Of a stretch of DNA of 64,000 nt, positions 32,886-44,553 are shown piece by piece. Location of the stretch: positions 1 to 64,000 of the forward strand of contig JABCPU010000080.1 of assembly GCA_016800925.1 (NCBI GenBank). The letters are read 5' to 3'. The DNA is from Suillus spraguei (taxonomy: Eukaryota; Basidiomycota; Agaricomycetes; Boletales; Suillaceae). The position numbers were made by a program, and so were the translations under genes. The notes below the pieces were generated by a model. It did no database searches. It had not been told where the DNA came from and saw nothing but the letters and a program-made list of their open reading frames with translations. How positions within the stretch are numbered: the first letter of the stretch is position 1; each line of letters begins with the position of its first letter.

Positions 32886-33489
32886 ATTGATCCCATAATG
32901 GTACTCAGGTACTACATTCGCAGATTATTCCCATACCGCATTTTGGCCACCTAGCGTGTGAATTTGCCTACAACACCCAAAACATCGCCCATTTTGGGAA
33001 TCTCTACAATATCAATTATTCTCACACCCTCCCCACCTCACTGCAGCTTCACCACTGCACCACAACAGGTTCCCTCTTGTATCTAAGTAGTAGTTTGGTA
33101 TATACATGTATAATATAATATAATTGACCGCCTTCTCTATGCATTGATGTGCTTGCTCCCCCTCTAGGGGCCATTCAACATAGGTTAGGACACAGAATAC
33201 TTTTGCACTTTTGCCCCTCTGATAGCGGAGTACTCAGAACATGTTTTGTAGCATGTGTGAAGAGATTCCTATCTTTATTTAACTTTCTGAAGCGCCAAAC
33301 AGTGTATCAGGAGCTCAAGACCATAGGACAAGATCTCATTGTGTGGTGCACCTCCCTTCCCCTGGTGGTATGCCCCCTGTGAATTTTTTTCCTGGAGGAC
33401 CGGACCTCAATTAGGGTATGATTTCTATTTCTATGTATATTTATAGTAGATGTATCACATAGCTAGCCCATGACGCACATAGGGTCCTT
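32886..33489. other. No gene recognised
   Basis: AT-rich in part (ATATAATATAATATAATT near 33110-33125). No recognisable coding or repeat structure. It probably belongs to the decayed retroelement whose 3' end follows. Confidence 0.4.
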
Positions 33490-34714
33490 CCACAAGAACA
33501 TAAATATCAAAAATCATGTTTCCTGCCAACTCCCTCATCATTCCCTCCATTTGCATGAAGTGCGCTTGGGCGTCCTCAAGTTGTGCCGCCATCAAGTCAA
33601 GAAGTCTAAGTTTTCTCCTTGCAGGTCCTGCAGACGCTGCGCTATATCCACGGCTTCTTCCTCAGACTCTTCTTCAACTGCTGCCAAAGACTGCACCTTA
33701 CCAGTGATTTTTGCTGGGCAGGAGGGAGAGGCGACCACTGCTGGCTCACCATCAGTCACCTCAATGACTTCATCCGGTTTCTTAGATTTAGCCACGGTGG
33801 CAGCAACCACTTGCGGCGTCTTTGCCACGGGACGCGTCCTCTTGCGACGAACTAAAGTCAAAATGAGTTAGCAAAGAGTTAAGTCAAGTAAAGAAAGAAG
33901 GAACTTACCGGAATTATGCGAGCACCTATGTTTGTGCTTGTGGCAGTTATCACAGACCTTGTCTGGCTGGCCAGTGCAGACTATGTCCTACTTAGCACAA
34001 TTTTCACATTTGGTGGCATGCCGCGGATTGCCTGCATGCATGCAGGCAGTCTTAGGCTAAAAACAATATTAGTACAGAGCTAAGTCAAAAAAAGGAAAAA
34101 GAAAACTCACTGGTGGTTGTTCTATAACCACCTCTAAGGACCTCTTTGAGGAAGGCCACGCTACCCTCTTGGGTGCAGGCGCTTCCTCCTCCTCCTCACT
34201 GTCACCGCCAGCAACATCTTCCACCTCAGGCTCTTCCTCCAAAGCCCACTTCTTTCCCTTCCCCTTGTCAGCTACCGCAGGCTCAATTGGAGCCGTGGTA
34301 GCCTTCTTCTGTTCTTCTGTGGCTTTCTCAGCCGTGGCAATCTCCAGACGGTATGCGTTGACCGTAGGCATGACGGCAGTTGCCTCCATGACTTCTTCAG
34401 GTGTCAAGCCCAAGTTGAGGCCGTGTACCGCGCCTTCACGGCAGCACTCATCTACATCATGCTAAAGAAAAGAAAGAAAAAGTTAAGTTAGTACCGCTAC
34501 CACTCAAAGAAGAAAGGAAAAGAGAACATACAAAGAACTGCTCCCAGGCCTTCACCCACATTTCTTTCTCCTCCAGCAGGTCCTCCTTGTCATCTGGCAC
34601 TGAGAGGATTAGCCTGTCCAAATGCTCTTGGAGGGCGGCGAGTTTCTTCTGTGCTGCAGATGGTGCAGCGGCAGTGAGAGCAGAGGCGTCAAAGGTGAAT
34701 GTCAATGAAGACAT
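33490..34714 (-). pseudogene. Antisense accessory gene of an LTR3 gypsy element: coiled-coil, Zn2Cys6-like protein
   Basis: It starts at ATG 34714 (MSSLTFTFDASALTAA), then AAQKKLAALQEHLDRL and EEKEMWVKAWEQF. Next come LTPEEVMEATAVMPTVNAYR, an acidic/basic segment (EVEDVAGGDSEEEEEAPAPKR), and a cysteine block C-E-N-C-x6-C-x7-C-D-N-C-x6-C (about 33925-34000). VRRKRTRPVAKTPQ, acidic repeats and a coiled-coil tail (AAQLEDAQAHFMQMEGMM) follow. Intron-like gaps separate the pieces (near 34420-34520, 34050-34110, 33850-33915). A TAG stop lies inside the cysteine block (AK*DIVC) and a frame change near 33595, so it is probably dead. It sits immediately upstream of a plus-oriented 3' LTR, that is, antisense to the element. 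Compare 57666-58658. Confidence 0.65.
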
Positions 34715-34978
34715 GCTGGTTCAAAGTAAAGATGGGAGAAAGTGGAGAAGTCCAATGATGGCCCTTTTGGAGGGAACGGTAATTTTGTGACCACACTGCA
34801 TCACACTCCGCTGCATTGTGCACAGTCACAGCATGGCGCATCCACAATTCCATGTCTGCACAGCAAATTCCACTTACGTGTCCCATCACATGATCTTGAT
34901 ATTGCTCGAATTCTTGCTAAGTCCCTTACCAGCGGTATAGTTGACTGGGGACGGTCAGTTTCTAAAGTTCCTAGGGGA

Positions 34979-35978
34979 TGTAACGAACATATTCATATTG
35001 GCGCTGGGCTTAAAACCCCATATTTTGACACTCGTCTCACATCTACAGGAGTCACCACTTGTCCATGGCCGTCTTACCCCTTTAGCAGTACCGGCGGCAT
35101 CCCATGCTTACTGCACACCATACCGACTGCCACACCTCATTCCATGAACCGATGTCCTTCCATGTCCTTGCCGTGTCTGCATAGCTCCATTTGGTGCATA
35201 GTTTGTTATCACTGATTCCACAGCAAGCCTTATTACATGTTGCCTTGTGCTGCAGTGCCTCGCACTATGTTTACTTACAGCAGTTACAACACTCCAGCGC
35301 TACTGATCTTGCCTAGAGTATTCCAAGTACATATGAATTAGGATATAAGCACTGCGTACCCCGCACGATACAGTACCTGATTTTACACCATTGCACATAC
35401 TATAGGTCAGGATTATTGTCTAGCTCTGGATCAACCCAGTAGTGGACTTAGTCTTTAAAGTTTCCTTATCACTTGTTAATACATCACGCTCGTTCTCTGT
35501 TACCGCTGGACTTTTGACTGTTACTTTGACTGAACTTCTCACGCACCGCTACTTTACCACTGAAAGTACTGCAGACTTCTTTACTGTTTCCTTGCACCGC
35601 TCGCAACCTTACCGCTACCATTGAGACCACCGCTCGACATCGCTCGCTCGACGCAACTGTTACTGACCTTATCTTGACCATGGGAGCACCACTTCACATG
35701 ATGCTAGTTCCTGCGGTATCATCGCTGACCACAGCGCTTGTTTCACACATAAGTTAGACTCGAACTTGACCATACTAATAGGCATCCCCCTTTAGGGTCG
35801 AACACTCTTGTTCTTACAAGTGAAGCAGACTAGACGGAGCGCAAGACTCACATACTAGTTTAGGCAGTGGTTTATCTACAGCCCAAGCTAGGTTGTATCT
35901 TTACAACGGAGCGCAAGACCACACATACTCACTTAGGAGGTAGTTTATCTACAGCCCAGGTTAGGTTGTATCTTTACA
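34979..35978 (+). repeat. LTR3, probable 3' LTR
   Basis: From TGTAACGAACATATTC to TTGTATCTTTACA, about 1000 bp, preceded by the purine stretch AGGGGA as expected of a polypurine tract. A GGATATAAGC TATA-like box lies near 35341. The last 73 bp (35906-35978) tandemly repeat 35833-35905. No target duplication is seen: the left neighbour is the element interior and the right neighbour is a KDZ gene. Confidence 0.8.
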
Positions 35979-38220
35979 ATGCAGCTGCCTCAAAAAGAAT
36001 GGTCTCACCAGCACGAGATGAGGAAAGACAGATGTGGTCATCCTCCTCAGCTTATTATAATAATTCATTGCTGATGTTCCACACTCCAGATTATTGAGCA
36101 AGAAGTCATCAAGGACCTCAAATGTGAAGGTGGTCTTGGGTTGGGCGAAAAATGCCAGAAACAAACCCATCTGACACAGCTGATTATCAGCGGTTGGAGC
36201 ATCGGCACACCTGCAATAGTTAATTCTGTGGGTGTGTAATCCGGTGTAGTGAGAAAAGTCACGCTGACCGTCAAAACCCCATTTTTGACGAGCATCTCAT
36301 TAGCGTCTGTAGCAGCAACCGAAGAATTCCCTTATAGCAGGTAAATAGCCTTTTTGCTCCACTAAGGCAGAACCATTCTTCTTCCATGAACCCTTACCGG
36401 ATCCTCGTGCCGATGCCCTCATGTCCCGTCCAATTCCGTCTAGATCCATTGGTGTGTAGTTACTTCGCTTCCACCATTACTAAATCTATGGCAGGATTTA
36501 CCTTACGTCTCAAGGGGCAGCTGCATGCTGTGTGCCTCTTTACTAATACCCTGTTTATTTTTTTTCTTGCTACTGGACTCGCATAATTATCTCGTACGTG
36601 CTTGCATATGTTAAAAAGGACTCAACATACATACCGTTACCATTACTTCCCATTACATCCCCTTCACTTGGACTTAGTATCTGAATGCTCGCTAGTCACA
36701 ATCTATTTGCTTTTGAACCTTTCTCTGTTCGAACCTTGCTCATTGATTTAACCACTGGTAACTTTACCACTCAAAGTACCGTGCAACTTTCGACTTCATT
36801 ACTCATAACCAGACCATGGCCAGTGATCTCGCTGGGTCACTACCTCTTTCACCAACTTTCTTGCTCGTATGGAGTTGCCACTACCACTACCGCACTGCCG
36901 GTAGTAATATCATATTTGTCTCGCTCAAGTAACTTTGTTCTTGCTCTCGCTAGCTAAACGTTACAGCTATCCTTACCACGCGAGTACCACTGACATCGCG
37001 CTAGTACTGCCAATATACTGTTACTGTCGCTAACATCGGAAGTCAGAATCTTCATTGCCTTATTAGTACTTCCTTGTTTCCTTTGCACTAACTTAGAAGG
37101 AATTGCTTCTATTGCAGTCCTCTTGGGTCGAACATCTCACTCGCACCTTCAGTAGGATTATTGTTGCGCTTATACTTAGGCCAGCAGTAGTTTCTTCGTT
37201 TCACTGGACTTGTCAACTATGGTTGTTATTTTCTTGCTATTTTTGATAAATGGCACCCCAGTGGGTAGATCATTGGGGATCCAAGTTTGCTTGCTGGTCG
37301 GTTGTTTGTCCTGCTCAGTGGCATAGGCAGTTGGCCCTGGTATGTCATTGGCATCCTCAGTGTTGGTGGCATTGTTGTCGGCGAATAGGTTGTCTATATC
37401 ATCCCCTTCAAAATACTGGCATGGGCAAGGATTTCCATTGCATCCAAGTGAGATCACTAGCCCAGTCTTGACCAGGCAGCTGTCCTCAAAGAATCCTCCT
37501 GTCCATTGACTGATTTGATGAAATGGAAGCCTGCAGTGTTCCATCCTGCAGCAATTTGTGCAAAAGAGGGGCTCACCAAAGCAGTCATGACACTTGTATA
37601 CACCATTGGTCCCACAAATTATGCATGACCGGCTGGCAGGAGCTTCCCGTTGAAGCAGTATATTGAGATACTCTTTGGTCCTTGGAACCCATTGCCTCAG
37701 ATAGTCATTTTGACTCTTGAAACAAGCTGAACAATGGACAGGGCACCAGAAAATGCTGGAAAGGCTCACCAGGGACTTGGGTAGCTGCAGTAGCATGACA
37801 TTCTGCCAGTCCAGGTCTCTGAAGTAATCTTCTCCATGATATAGCATAGCCTGGGATGGTTGCTTCATCGGCGACTTGGTAGGGGTGGCTGTAACTGATC
37901 TTATTTTCTGTATTTTGGGTCTCTCTACCCATTTCCCTGTTGCTTTCCTGCTCTGGAATGTTTTCTTCCATTCCACAACAGAAATATTGCTGGTGGGTGT
38001 CCACTCCCGGACTTTGAATCCTCCCATGCTTTGATTTTTATGATGAGTGATGATTGAAGCTAGGAATTCATTCACTACTAGATTGGGACAAACACCAACA
38101 TCATGTATGCAGCATGTTTCGGCATAGGTATTATTGCAGACTTTAGCTGGACATTTGATGAGTTTGTTCCTTAGGAGCAGAATCTCACATTGATATGATA
38201 TCAGAGTCAGTTATGCATGC
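35979..38220 (-). pseudogene. KDZ-family transposase with CxC2-like cysteine cluster, split and truncated
   Basis: Reading down from about 38220: VREWTPTSNIS, then DYLRQWVPRTKEYL, the cysteine cluster CIICGTNGVYKCHDC..LFCTNCCRMEHCRLPFH, QWTGGFFEDSCL and LGCNGNPCP. This is the CxC2 type associated with Kyakuja-Dileera-Zisupton transposases. An LTR4 interrupts it after KKITTIVDKSS (37204). On the far side it resumes with CADAPTADNQLCQMGLF, PKTTFTFEVLDDFLLNNLEC and TSAMNYYNKLRRMT until an LTR3 cuts it at 35979. The catalytic domain is missing. The open frame over 38075-37176 ends with about ten residues contributed by the LTR. Confidence 0.85.
36245..37203 (+). repeat. LTR4-family solo LTR inside the KDZ gene
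   Basis: TGTAGTGAGAAAAGTCACGC to CTTCGTTTCA, 959 bp. Four-base flanks CCGG (36241-36244) and CTGG (37204-37207) look like a target duplication with one transition. The family is also present, in chimeric form, at 49708-50970 and 52622-53884. Confidence 0.8.
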
Positions 38221-38518
38221 ATAGCATGTGGCCATCTGTGCATACATAGAGCAGGCAATACATATTAAACTGACATCATTCATGTAGATCATGATTCAAT
38301 AGCTATATCCAGAAATATGAACTATGAAATATCATTCATCCTGCTTTGATCAGTCCTCGAACTGCTCAGTTTCAATAGGATCATGTCAGGCCTATATCTC
38401 AGTCATATGTACTTATGAACCAAGCAGCTAGTGTTGCACAAGGAGAAGCAATACAGGTCTGTATGCAGGTGGATAATGTAGCTAGACATACATAATATGA
38501 ACATCCAAAGGGACCGAA
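38221..38518. other. No gene recognised
   Basis: Flank between the KDZ remnant and copy C. No reading frame or repeat is recognised. It ends with the CCGAA target of copy C. Confidence 0.5.
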
Positions 38519-38993
38519 TGTTACAATCATACATGCCCCTATTCATTTTCTGTCTACTTCACTTTGTATATTACGTAACTAAACTCCGACTCATATGCTC
38601 AACGCATCTGTACTACAGTTGCCTTCCTTCTTTAGGATACGCACTTACACTTCTCACGTCTCTCTTGGTCCGTGCGCACATATTGGCCTATTTAAGCACA
38701 TTGTATTATGCTTGTATACTTCACTTTAATCTTACTGGGTTTTACCTGGAACATCCTTTGCTTAGGTCTCCAACCTAAGTCGTCTTGAATCATCTCTAAG
38801 TCTAAGCACTCCTTAGCCTTAGTCTCTATTCTTGCAGAACCTCTTAGATCTATCTTTGAGGCTGAACCCTTGATCGTACTCGGAACGCGTTCCTAGTACT
38901 TTCACCTTGTCCTCTTTTGGACATTGTAGAACTTCCCAGCAGACCGCCTGTGTCTTTTCACTGTCGCTGGTGATGCCACCCCAGTTCGTAACA
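38519..38993 (+). repeat. LTR1, 5' LTR of copy C
   Basis: 475 bp, TGTTACAATCATACATG...GTTCGTAACA. TATA-like CTATTTAAGCAC near 38688-38699. It differs from the 3' LTR at ten positions by eye. Confidence 0.96.
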
Positions 38994-39123
38994 AAAGATT
39001 AAAGTCTTCACTTGATCGTCGACTATCCAGTCTTTGACCCTGAACCCTGACAAAGCCCTAACGGACAGCAAGACAGCGCGTGTAGGCACTGAGAAAGTAT
39101 AACTCACCAGACGAATCATCATC

Positions 39124-39960
39124 ATGACGACCACCAAACAATTTGAATACAAAATCGGTCTTCCAACTGGTTTTGATGGAGATCGTGACAACTCTCGCGA
39201 ATTCATCCAATCATGCAATCTGTGCTTCAATATCAATGAAAAGCTTTACACCACCGATAAACAGAAGATCATTTTCATTACATCCTTCATGACCGAGAAA
39301 AACACCAAATCTTGGAAAGAACAATTCCTTGATCATGCTCAGTCGACCAATACCTCTGGACAAAAAGTTGGTTACAGGACATTGCAGGATTTTATGAAAA
39401 GCTTCAAAGAAGCCTTCGAACCAGTGGATACCAAAGGAACTGCACTAACAAAACTCAGGGACCTCAAACAAGGAAGTGGAGATCTCCATACTTACATCGC
39501 CGACTTTGAGGGACTTGCAGCCAAGGCCCGTATCACTGATGATGCAACCAAGATTCAATTCTTCCAAGATGGCCTAAATTTGGGTATCCTTACCAAGCTT
39601 TTCGCACCAGGAGATGTCTCAGAAGTATTCTGTGAAGTTGTATTGCAATGCGTTTCCATTGACAATTCCCACCATCGTCTCTAAGCGATACAAACACGTC
39701 ATGCTCCGCAACAGAAGAAGAAAAACTATGGAAACACGCGATACATACCTAATCGTGACCCCAATGCAATGGTCATAGATCGAATCTCCAACATGGAGAG
39801 ATCCGAATGCATGAAGAAGGGACAATGCTTCGGATGCAAGAAGACAGGACACCGCATTCATAACTGTCCTGAAAGAAAGAAGAAGACTCCGCTCCGGCAA
39901 ACCGAAGTCAAGGAAGAAGAAGATGAAGAAACCGTGAGGCGGATTGTAGTGGATTTTTGA
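39124..39960 (+). pseudogene. Gypsy copy C gag with zinc knuckle
   Basis: ATG 39124 gives a capsid-type gag (GLPTGFDGDRDNSREF; FITSFMTEKNTKSWKEQF; LQDFMKSFKEAFEP; TALTKLRDLKQGSGDL; YIADFEGLAAKARI). It ends at a stop at 39684. The frame then resumes with SNMERSECMKKG and the knuckle CFGCKKTGHRIHNC (C-x2-C-x4-H-x4-C, 39826-39867) and an acidic tail to 39960. The break near 39680 makes it non-functional. It is the only readable LTR1-family gag in the window. Confidence 0.88.
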
Positions 39961-40400
39961 ATTGGAGAAACAAAGATTTGACGTATGTTTCTCCCAATGT
40001 ATTGCTAAGACTTGTACATGCTATAGGTGAAAGAAAAGAACTTCGTATCCCTATCACCCTTCATTCGCATACTCGCTTAAAATCCGTCGACACCACCGCT
40101 GTTATTGATTCAGGTGCGGCAGGAACGTTCATTTCTGAAGAGTTTCTGAAACTCCATCAAATCACACGACGAAAACTCAAAACACCATTTTGAGTTACTA
40201 TGGCAGATGGAACTCTTATCAAAGGAGGACCAATCACACACTATTGTCTCCTAGTGGTCAAAATTGATGAATGAACCATGTATGGAAAATTCAATATCAC
40301 TAAACTAGGAAGAAGAGATCAAATTCTCCTGGGAATTCCATGGTTACGCGCAATGAACCCAAGTATAGATTGGGCTGCTGAAACACTCGCCCTCCCTTGA
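39961..40400 (+). pseudogene. Gypsy copy C aspartic protease
   Basis: Retropepsin-like domain with the catalytic motif VIDSGAAGTFIS (about 40105-40140), then FLKLHQITRRKL, VTMADGTLIKGGP and the conserved LLGIPWLRAMNPSIDW. Three TGA stops interrupt it (after KTPF near 40191, after KIDE near 40273, and after LALP near 40399). Each is explained by a single C-to-T or G-to-A change of an Arg or Trp codon. Confidence 0.85.
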
Positions 40401-40404
40401 ACGA

Positions 40405-43400
40405 TGAAATCAGATGAAATTGAAATCGACATCGATACCGATCGGAAGAAGAACGGGCTGCCCCCGGCATTCCACTGCCATCCTAAGAAATGGCAACATT
40501 CATGACTTCCTAAATCCCTCATCATCTCTCCCATTCCTAAAGATCCTGAGCCAGAAGTACGAATGCCACGTACTACAGACCTCACTCCTCGTGTACAACT
40601 GCCGCGAGCAGTATCACCAATTCCCCATGCAGAAAAGCGCAAGAACGAATCTGAGCCCGAGCATCGGACCAGACCAGAACCTATCAAGCAACGGCCAATA
40701 GAAGAACAGAAGTATGGGAAAAGAAAAGTGGAAGAAGAAATCCTTGGACGAGATACAAATGTACCGAAACTATCCAAATTCTATGTTCCCCAGAAAACCT
40801 TTCAACACGCTCCTTCAGCTTCAATTGAAGAAATCCCCAATGAAGAAGAACCTGTACCCTCGTTGATCCCAACAGAGGATGATGATCAATTCAACACTAT
40901 GCAAGATGTCTGGCACGCACCAGAAGTGCGTGAAATTTCCTCTTACGAGCTTGGAGATGGAGAATTCCTTGTGGAGTATGACACTGACGGAGTTAGCATG
41001 AGAATTATCGAAGAAATATCCATGGATACACCCCTTACACGAGATGGGACTTCTCAACTTGAACAAATTCCCCTTTCTCCTCTGAAATACAGTAATAAAG
41101 CTCAGGAATTCGCCACAGATGAGAAGGAGAAGAAAAAGAAATCCTTTGATGAATTGGTCCTGGAATATTTGCATGATTTTGCGGATGTCTTTGCTAAAGA
41201 CGGACTAAACAAACTACCTCCTGAACAACCTGGTATTGATCATCGGATCGATACTAAACCTGGTTTTATTCCTCACACATCTAAGGTCTATCCACTATCG
41301 GAAAAAGAACGCGCTGCCGTCAAAACGTTTATCGATGAAAATGTTGCAAAAGGTTTCATCTTGGAATCGAAGTCACCCCAAGCTAGTGGCTTCTTCTTTG
41401 TGGGAAAGAAGAGTGGAGAATTGCGTCCCTGTCAAGATTATCGCTACATCAATGATTGGACAGTCAAGAACGCTTACCCACTCCCACTCCCTATTTCCCT
41501 CGTCGCACGCCTTCACAATGCACAGTTCTTCATGAAAATGGATATTCGGTCCGGTTATAATAATATTCCCATCCATCCCGATATCGCTGGAAAGCAGCAT
41601 TTACCATGGAATTCGGCCTCTTCGAACCAAACATCATGTTCTTTGGCCTCTGTAATTCTCCAGCAACTTTCCAAGCATACATGAATTGCACTTTCCAACA
41701 GGAAATCAATGAAGGATGGATGGTTATCTACATGGACGATATCCTGATTTTCTCCATGACTATGGTAGAACACTGTGAACGGACAAGACGGGTTTTGATG
41801 AAAATACGAAAAGAACATCTATTTTTGAAACCGGAGAAATGCACCTTTGATACAGAAGAAGTGGAATACCTCAGAATGATAATTCGCCCTGGACAAGTTG
41901 CTATGGACACCACCAAAACTAAAGGAATCGCTGAATGGCCAACTCCAAGATCTGTAAAAGATGTCCGGTCATTCCTCGGCTTCTGCACTACCGCACGTTC
42001 ATTTCCCATTACTCTGACATCGCCCGACCCCTTATCGAATTAACAAAGAAAGATAAGGTCTTTAATTGGTCACCCGAATGTATGGACACCTTCGAAGAAC
42101 TGAAATGACATTTCACATCCCAACTGGTACTCCGTAACCCTGATCCTTCCCGACAATTTGCTATTGCTACTGATGCTTCACTTGTAGCAACTGGAGGAGT
42201 TCTCTTACTGTTACAGTTGTACGTGCCCCTATTCATTTTCTCCTTGTCTCCTTTACTTGTATTACATAACATGACTCTGACTCATATGCTCAACGCATCT
42301 GTACTATAGTTGCCTGCCTTCTTTGGATACGCACTTACGCTCTCACATCTCTCTTGGTCCATGCGCACATATTGACCTATTTAAGCATGTTGTATTACAC
42401 TTGTATACTTTACTTTAATCTTACTGGGTTTTACCTGGAATATCCTTCGCTTAGGCTTCCAACCTAAGTCGTCTTGAATCGTCTCTAAGTCTAAGCACTC
42501 CTTAGCCTTAGTCTCTATTCTCGTAGAAACCTCTTAGATCTATCTTTGAGGCTGAACCCTTGATCATACTCTGAATGCATTCCTTGTACTTTCACCTTGT
42601 CCTCTTTTGGACATTGTAGAACTTCTCAGCAGACCGTCTGTGTCTTTTCACTGTTGCTGGTGATGCCATCCCAGTTCGTAACACTTACAGACCGATGAGA
42701 ATGGCATTTATCACCCATGTGCATATCTCTCGCAGTCTTTGATCGGGAACTCCTTGCCGTGATCCGGGCATTGAATGAATGGTGTCATTATCTTGAAGGA
42801 AACCCGCACCCCATCCTGGTATTCACCGACCACAAGAATCTTCTGTACTTTAGAAGTGCACAGAAGCTTACTCATCGCCAAGCATGTTGGTAACTGATTT
42901 TGTCTATCTACGACATTGAACTGCATCATGTTGCAGGTACTAAATTGGCAGTACCTGATGCACTATCTCGCCGACCCGACTACGACTCCGGCAAAGACGA
43001 TAACGAGGACAAGACCCTCCTCCCTGACGCTCTATTTGTTCGTCTTATTGACACCAATCTGAAGGATGTTTTATCATCCTCTGACCCCCTTGACGACCCT
43101 GTCTTTCGGACTGCATCCAACACCCTAGATGGCATATGTCTTCCCCCTATGAAATCAGCACTTTCCAATTGGCGAATTAAGGAGAATGTCCTCTATTTTA
43201 AGAATTGTGCCTACATTCCACCAGCACATTGTCCCAATATCCTGAAACGGTATCATGATCATCCCACTGCTGGTCATCCTGGTCAGTTCAAAACTGAAGA
43301 ACTCGTTAAACGCGAAGCCTGGTGGCCCGCTATGGGCTCCTATATTCAGAAATACGTAGAGGGTTGCGCCCTTTGTCAGCAAATGAAAGCGGATACACAT

Positions 43401-44498
43401 CCTGTTCAACCTCCGCTTGCCCCGATTCCCTCGTCTGTGACTCAACCATTTTCTCAGGTCTCTGTTGATCTTATAACTGACCTCCCTGTCTCTGGCGGCT
43501 TTGACAGTATCATGGTCATGGTAGACCATGGCCTTACGAAGGGGGTAATTATTATCCCTTGTTTGAAAACCATCACCTCTGAAGGCGTTGCTAAACTATT
43601 TTTGAAACACGTCTACCATCGATTTGGACTCCATGACAAAGTTATCTCAGATTGCAGACCGCAGTTCCTATCTCGCTTCTCTAAGGAGCTTGCCCGACTT
43701 CTCAACTACGTCATCGCTCCATCGATGGGTTATCACCCACAGACTGATGGTCAAACTGAAAGGCTAAATCAAGAACTTGAAACATATCTACGCATCTACT
43801 GCCGCAACAACCCTGAACATTGGGTAGAACATCTACCAATCGCCAAATTCGTCCATAATCATCAAAAACATGATGCAAGAAACGCATCACCCTTCTATCT
43901 AATGATGGGATATGAACCATGTGCTATCCCTCATCTAATTCCCGATTCATCTGTTCCTGCGGCAGAAGATCGAGTACGATCTCTGCAGAAGATAAGAGAG
44001 GAAGCAATCGCCTGCCATAACATTGCGATGCAAACAATGGCTGAACGATCCCGAGGAGATAAGTACACTCCATGGAAGATCGGAGATAAGGTCTGGCTAT
44101 CTGCTACTAATCTTAGACTCAAATTCCCATCGTGGAAACTTGCACCAAAATGATATGGACCTTTTCCGATCATCGATGTCTTATCGCCCATCATGTTTAC
44201 GCTCAAACTTCCTCCACAATGGAAAATCCACCCCACTTTCCATGCTTCTGTCTTATCGTCCTATAGCGAAACAGACGTACACGGCCCGAACTTCTCTGAA
44301 CCACTGCCTGACATTATCGTAGAAGGAGAAGAATACGAAGTAGAAGCAATTCTTTCTCACAAAGGAACCGGCATTCACCGACGCTATCTTGTTTCCTGGA
44401 AAGGATATTCATCAGGAGATAACGAATGGCTCCCAGAAAAGAATTTGAAGAACTCCGCTCGAATCCTGACTGCTTATAAGAAGCAACACTCCCTCTGA
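40405..44498 (+). pseudogene. Gypsy copy C pol: RT, RNase H, integrase, chromodomain
   Basis: [66 protein letters not shown] (frameshift near 41580), FFGLCNSPATFQ and VIYMDDILIF (YMDD intact). RNase [15 protein letters not shown], interrupted by the solo LTR, then [15 protein letters not shown] and [11 protein letters not shown]. Integrase (42900-44153): zinc finger YHDHPTAGHPG...CALCQQMK, VDLITDLP, VISDCRPQFL (usual DRG changed to DCR) and QTERLNQELE. The chromodomain at 44193-44498 (YEVEAILSHKGTG, YLVSWKGYSSGDNEWLPEKN) is separated from integrase by a TGA at 44151-44153. It probably targeted heterochromatin, as known for chromoviruses. Confidence 0.93.
42209..42683 (+). repeat. Solo LTR1 in the RNase H of copy C
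   Basis: 475 bp with CTTAC directly repeated at 42204-42208 and 42684-42688. Same orientation as its host. Removing it restores [11 protein letters not shown]. Confidence 0.96.
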
Positions 44499-44553
44499 TT
44501 ATTCTTCAGTCAATCAAATCGCACTAGCACTTGATCAACTAACACCGCTTCAA

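Noticed and set aside
38497..38778. Reading frame of about 93 codons through LTR1 (repeated at 45954-46316)
   Set aside because: The same peptide appears in both LTRs of copy C because the LTRs are near-identical. There is no gene signal; it is LTR sequence read by chance.
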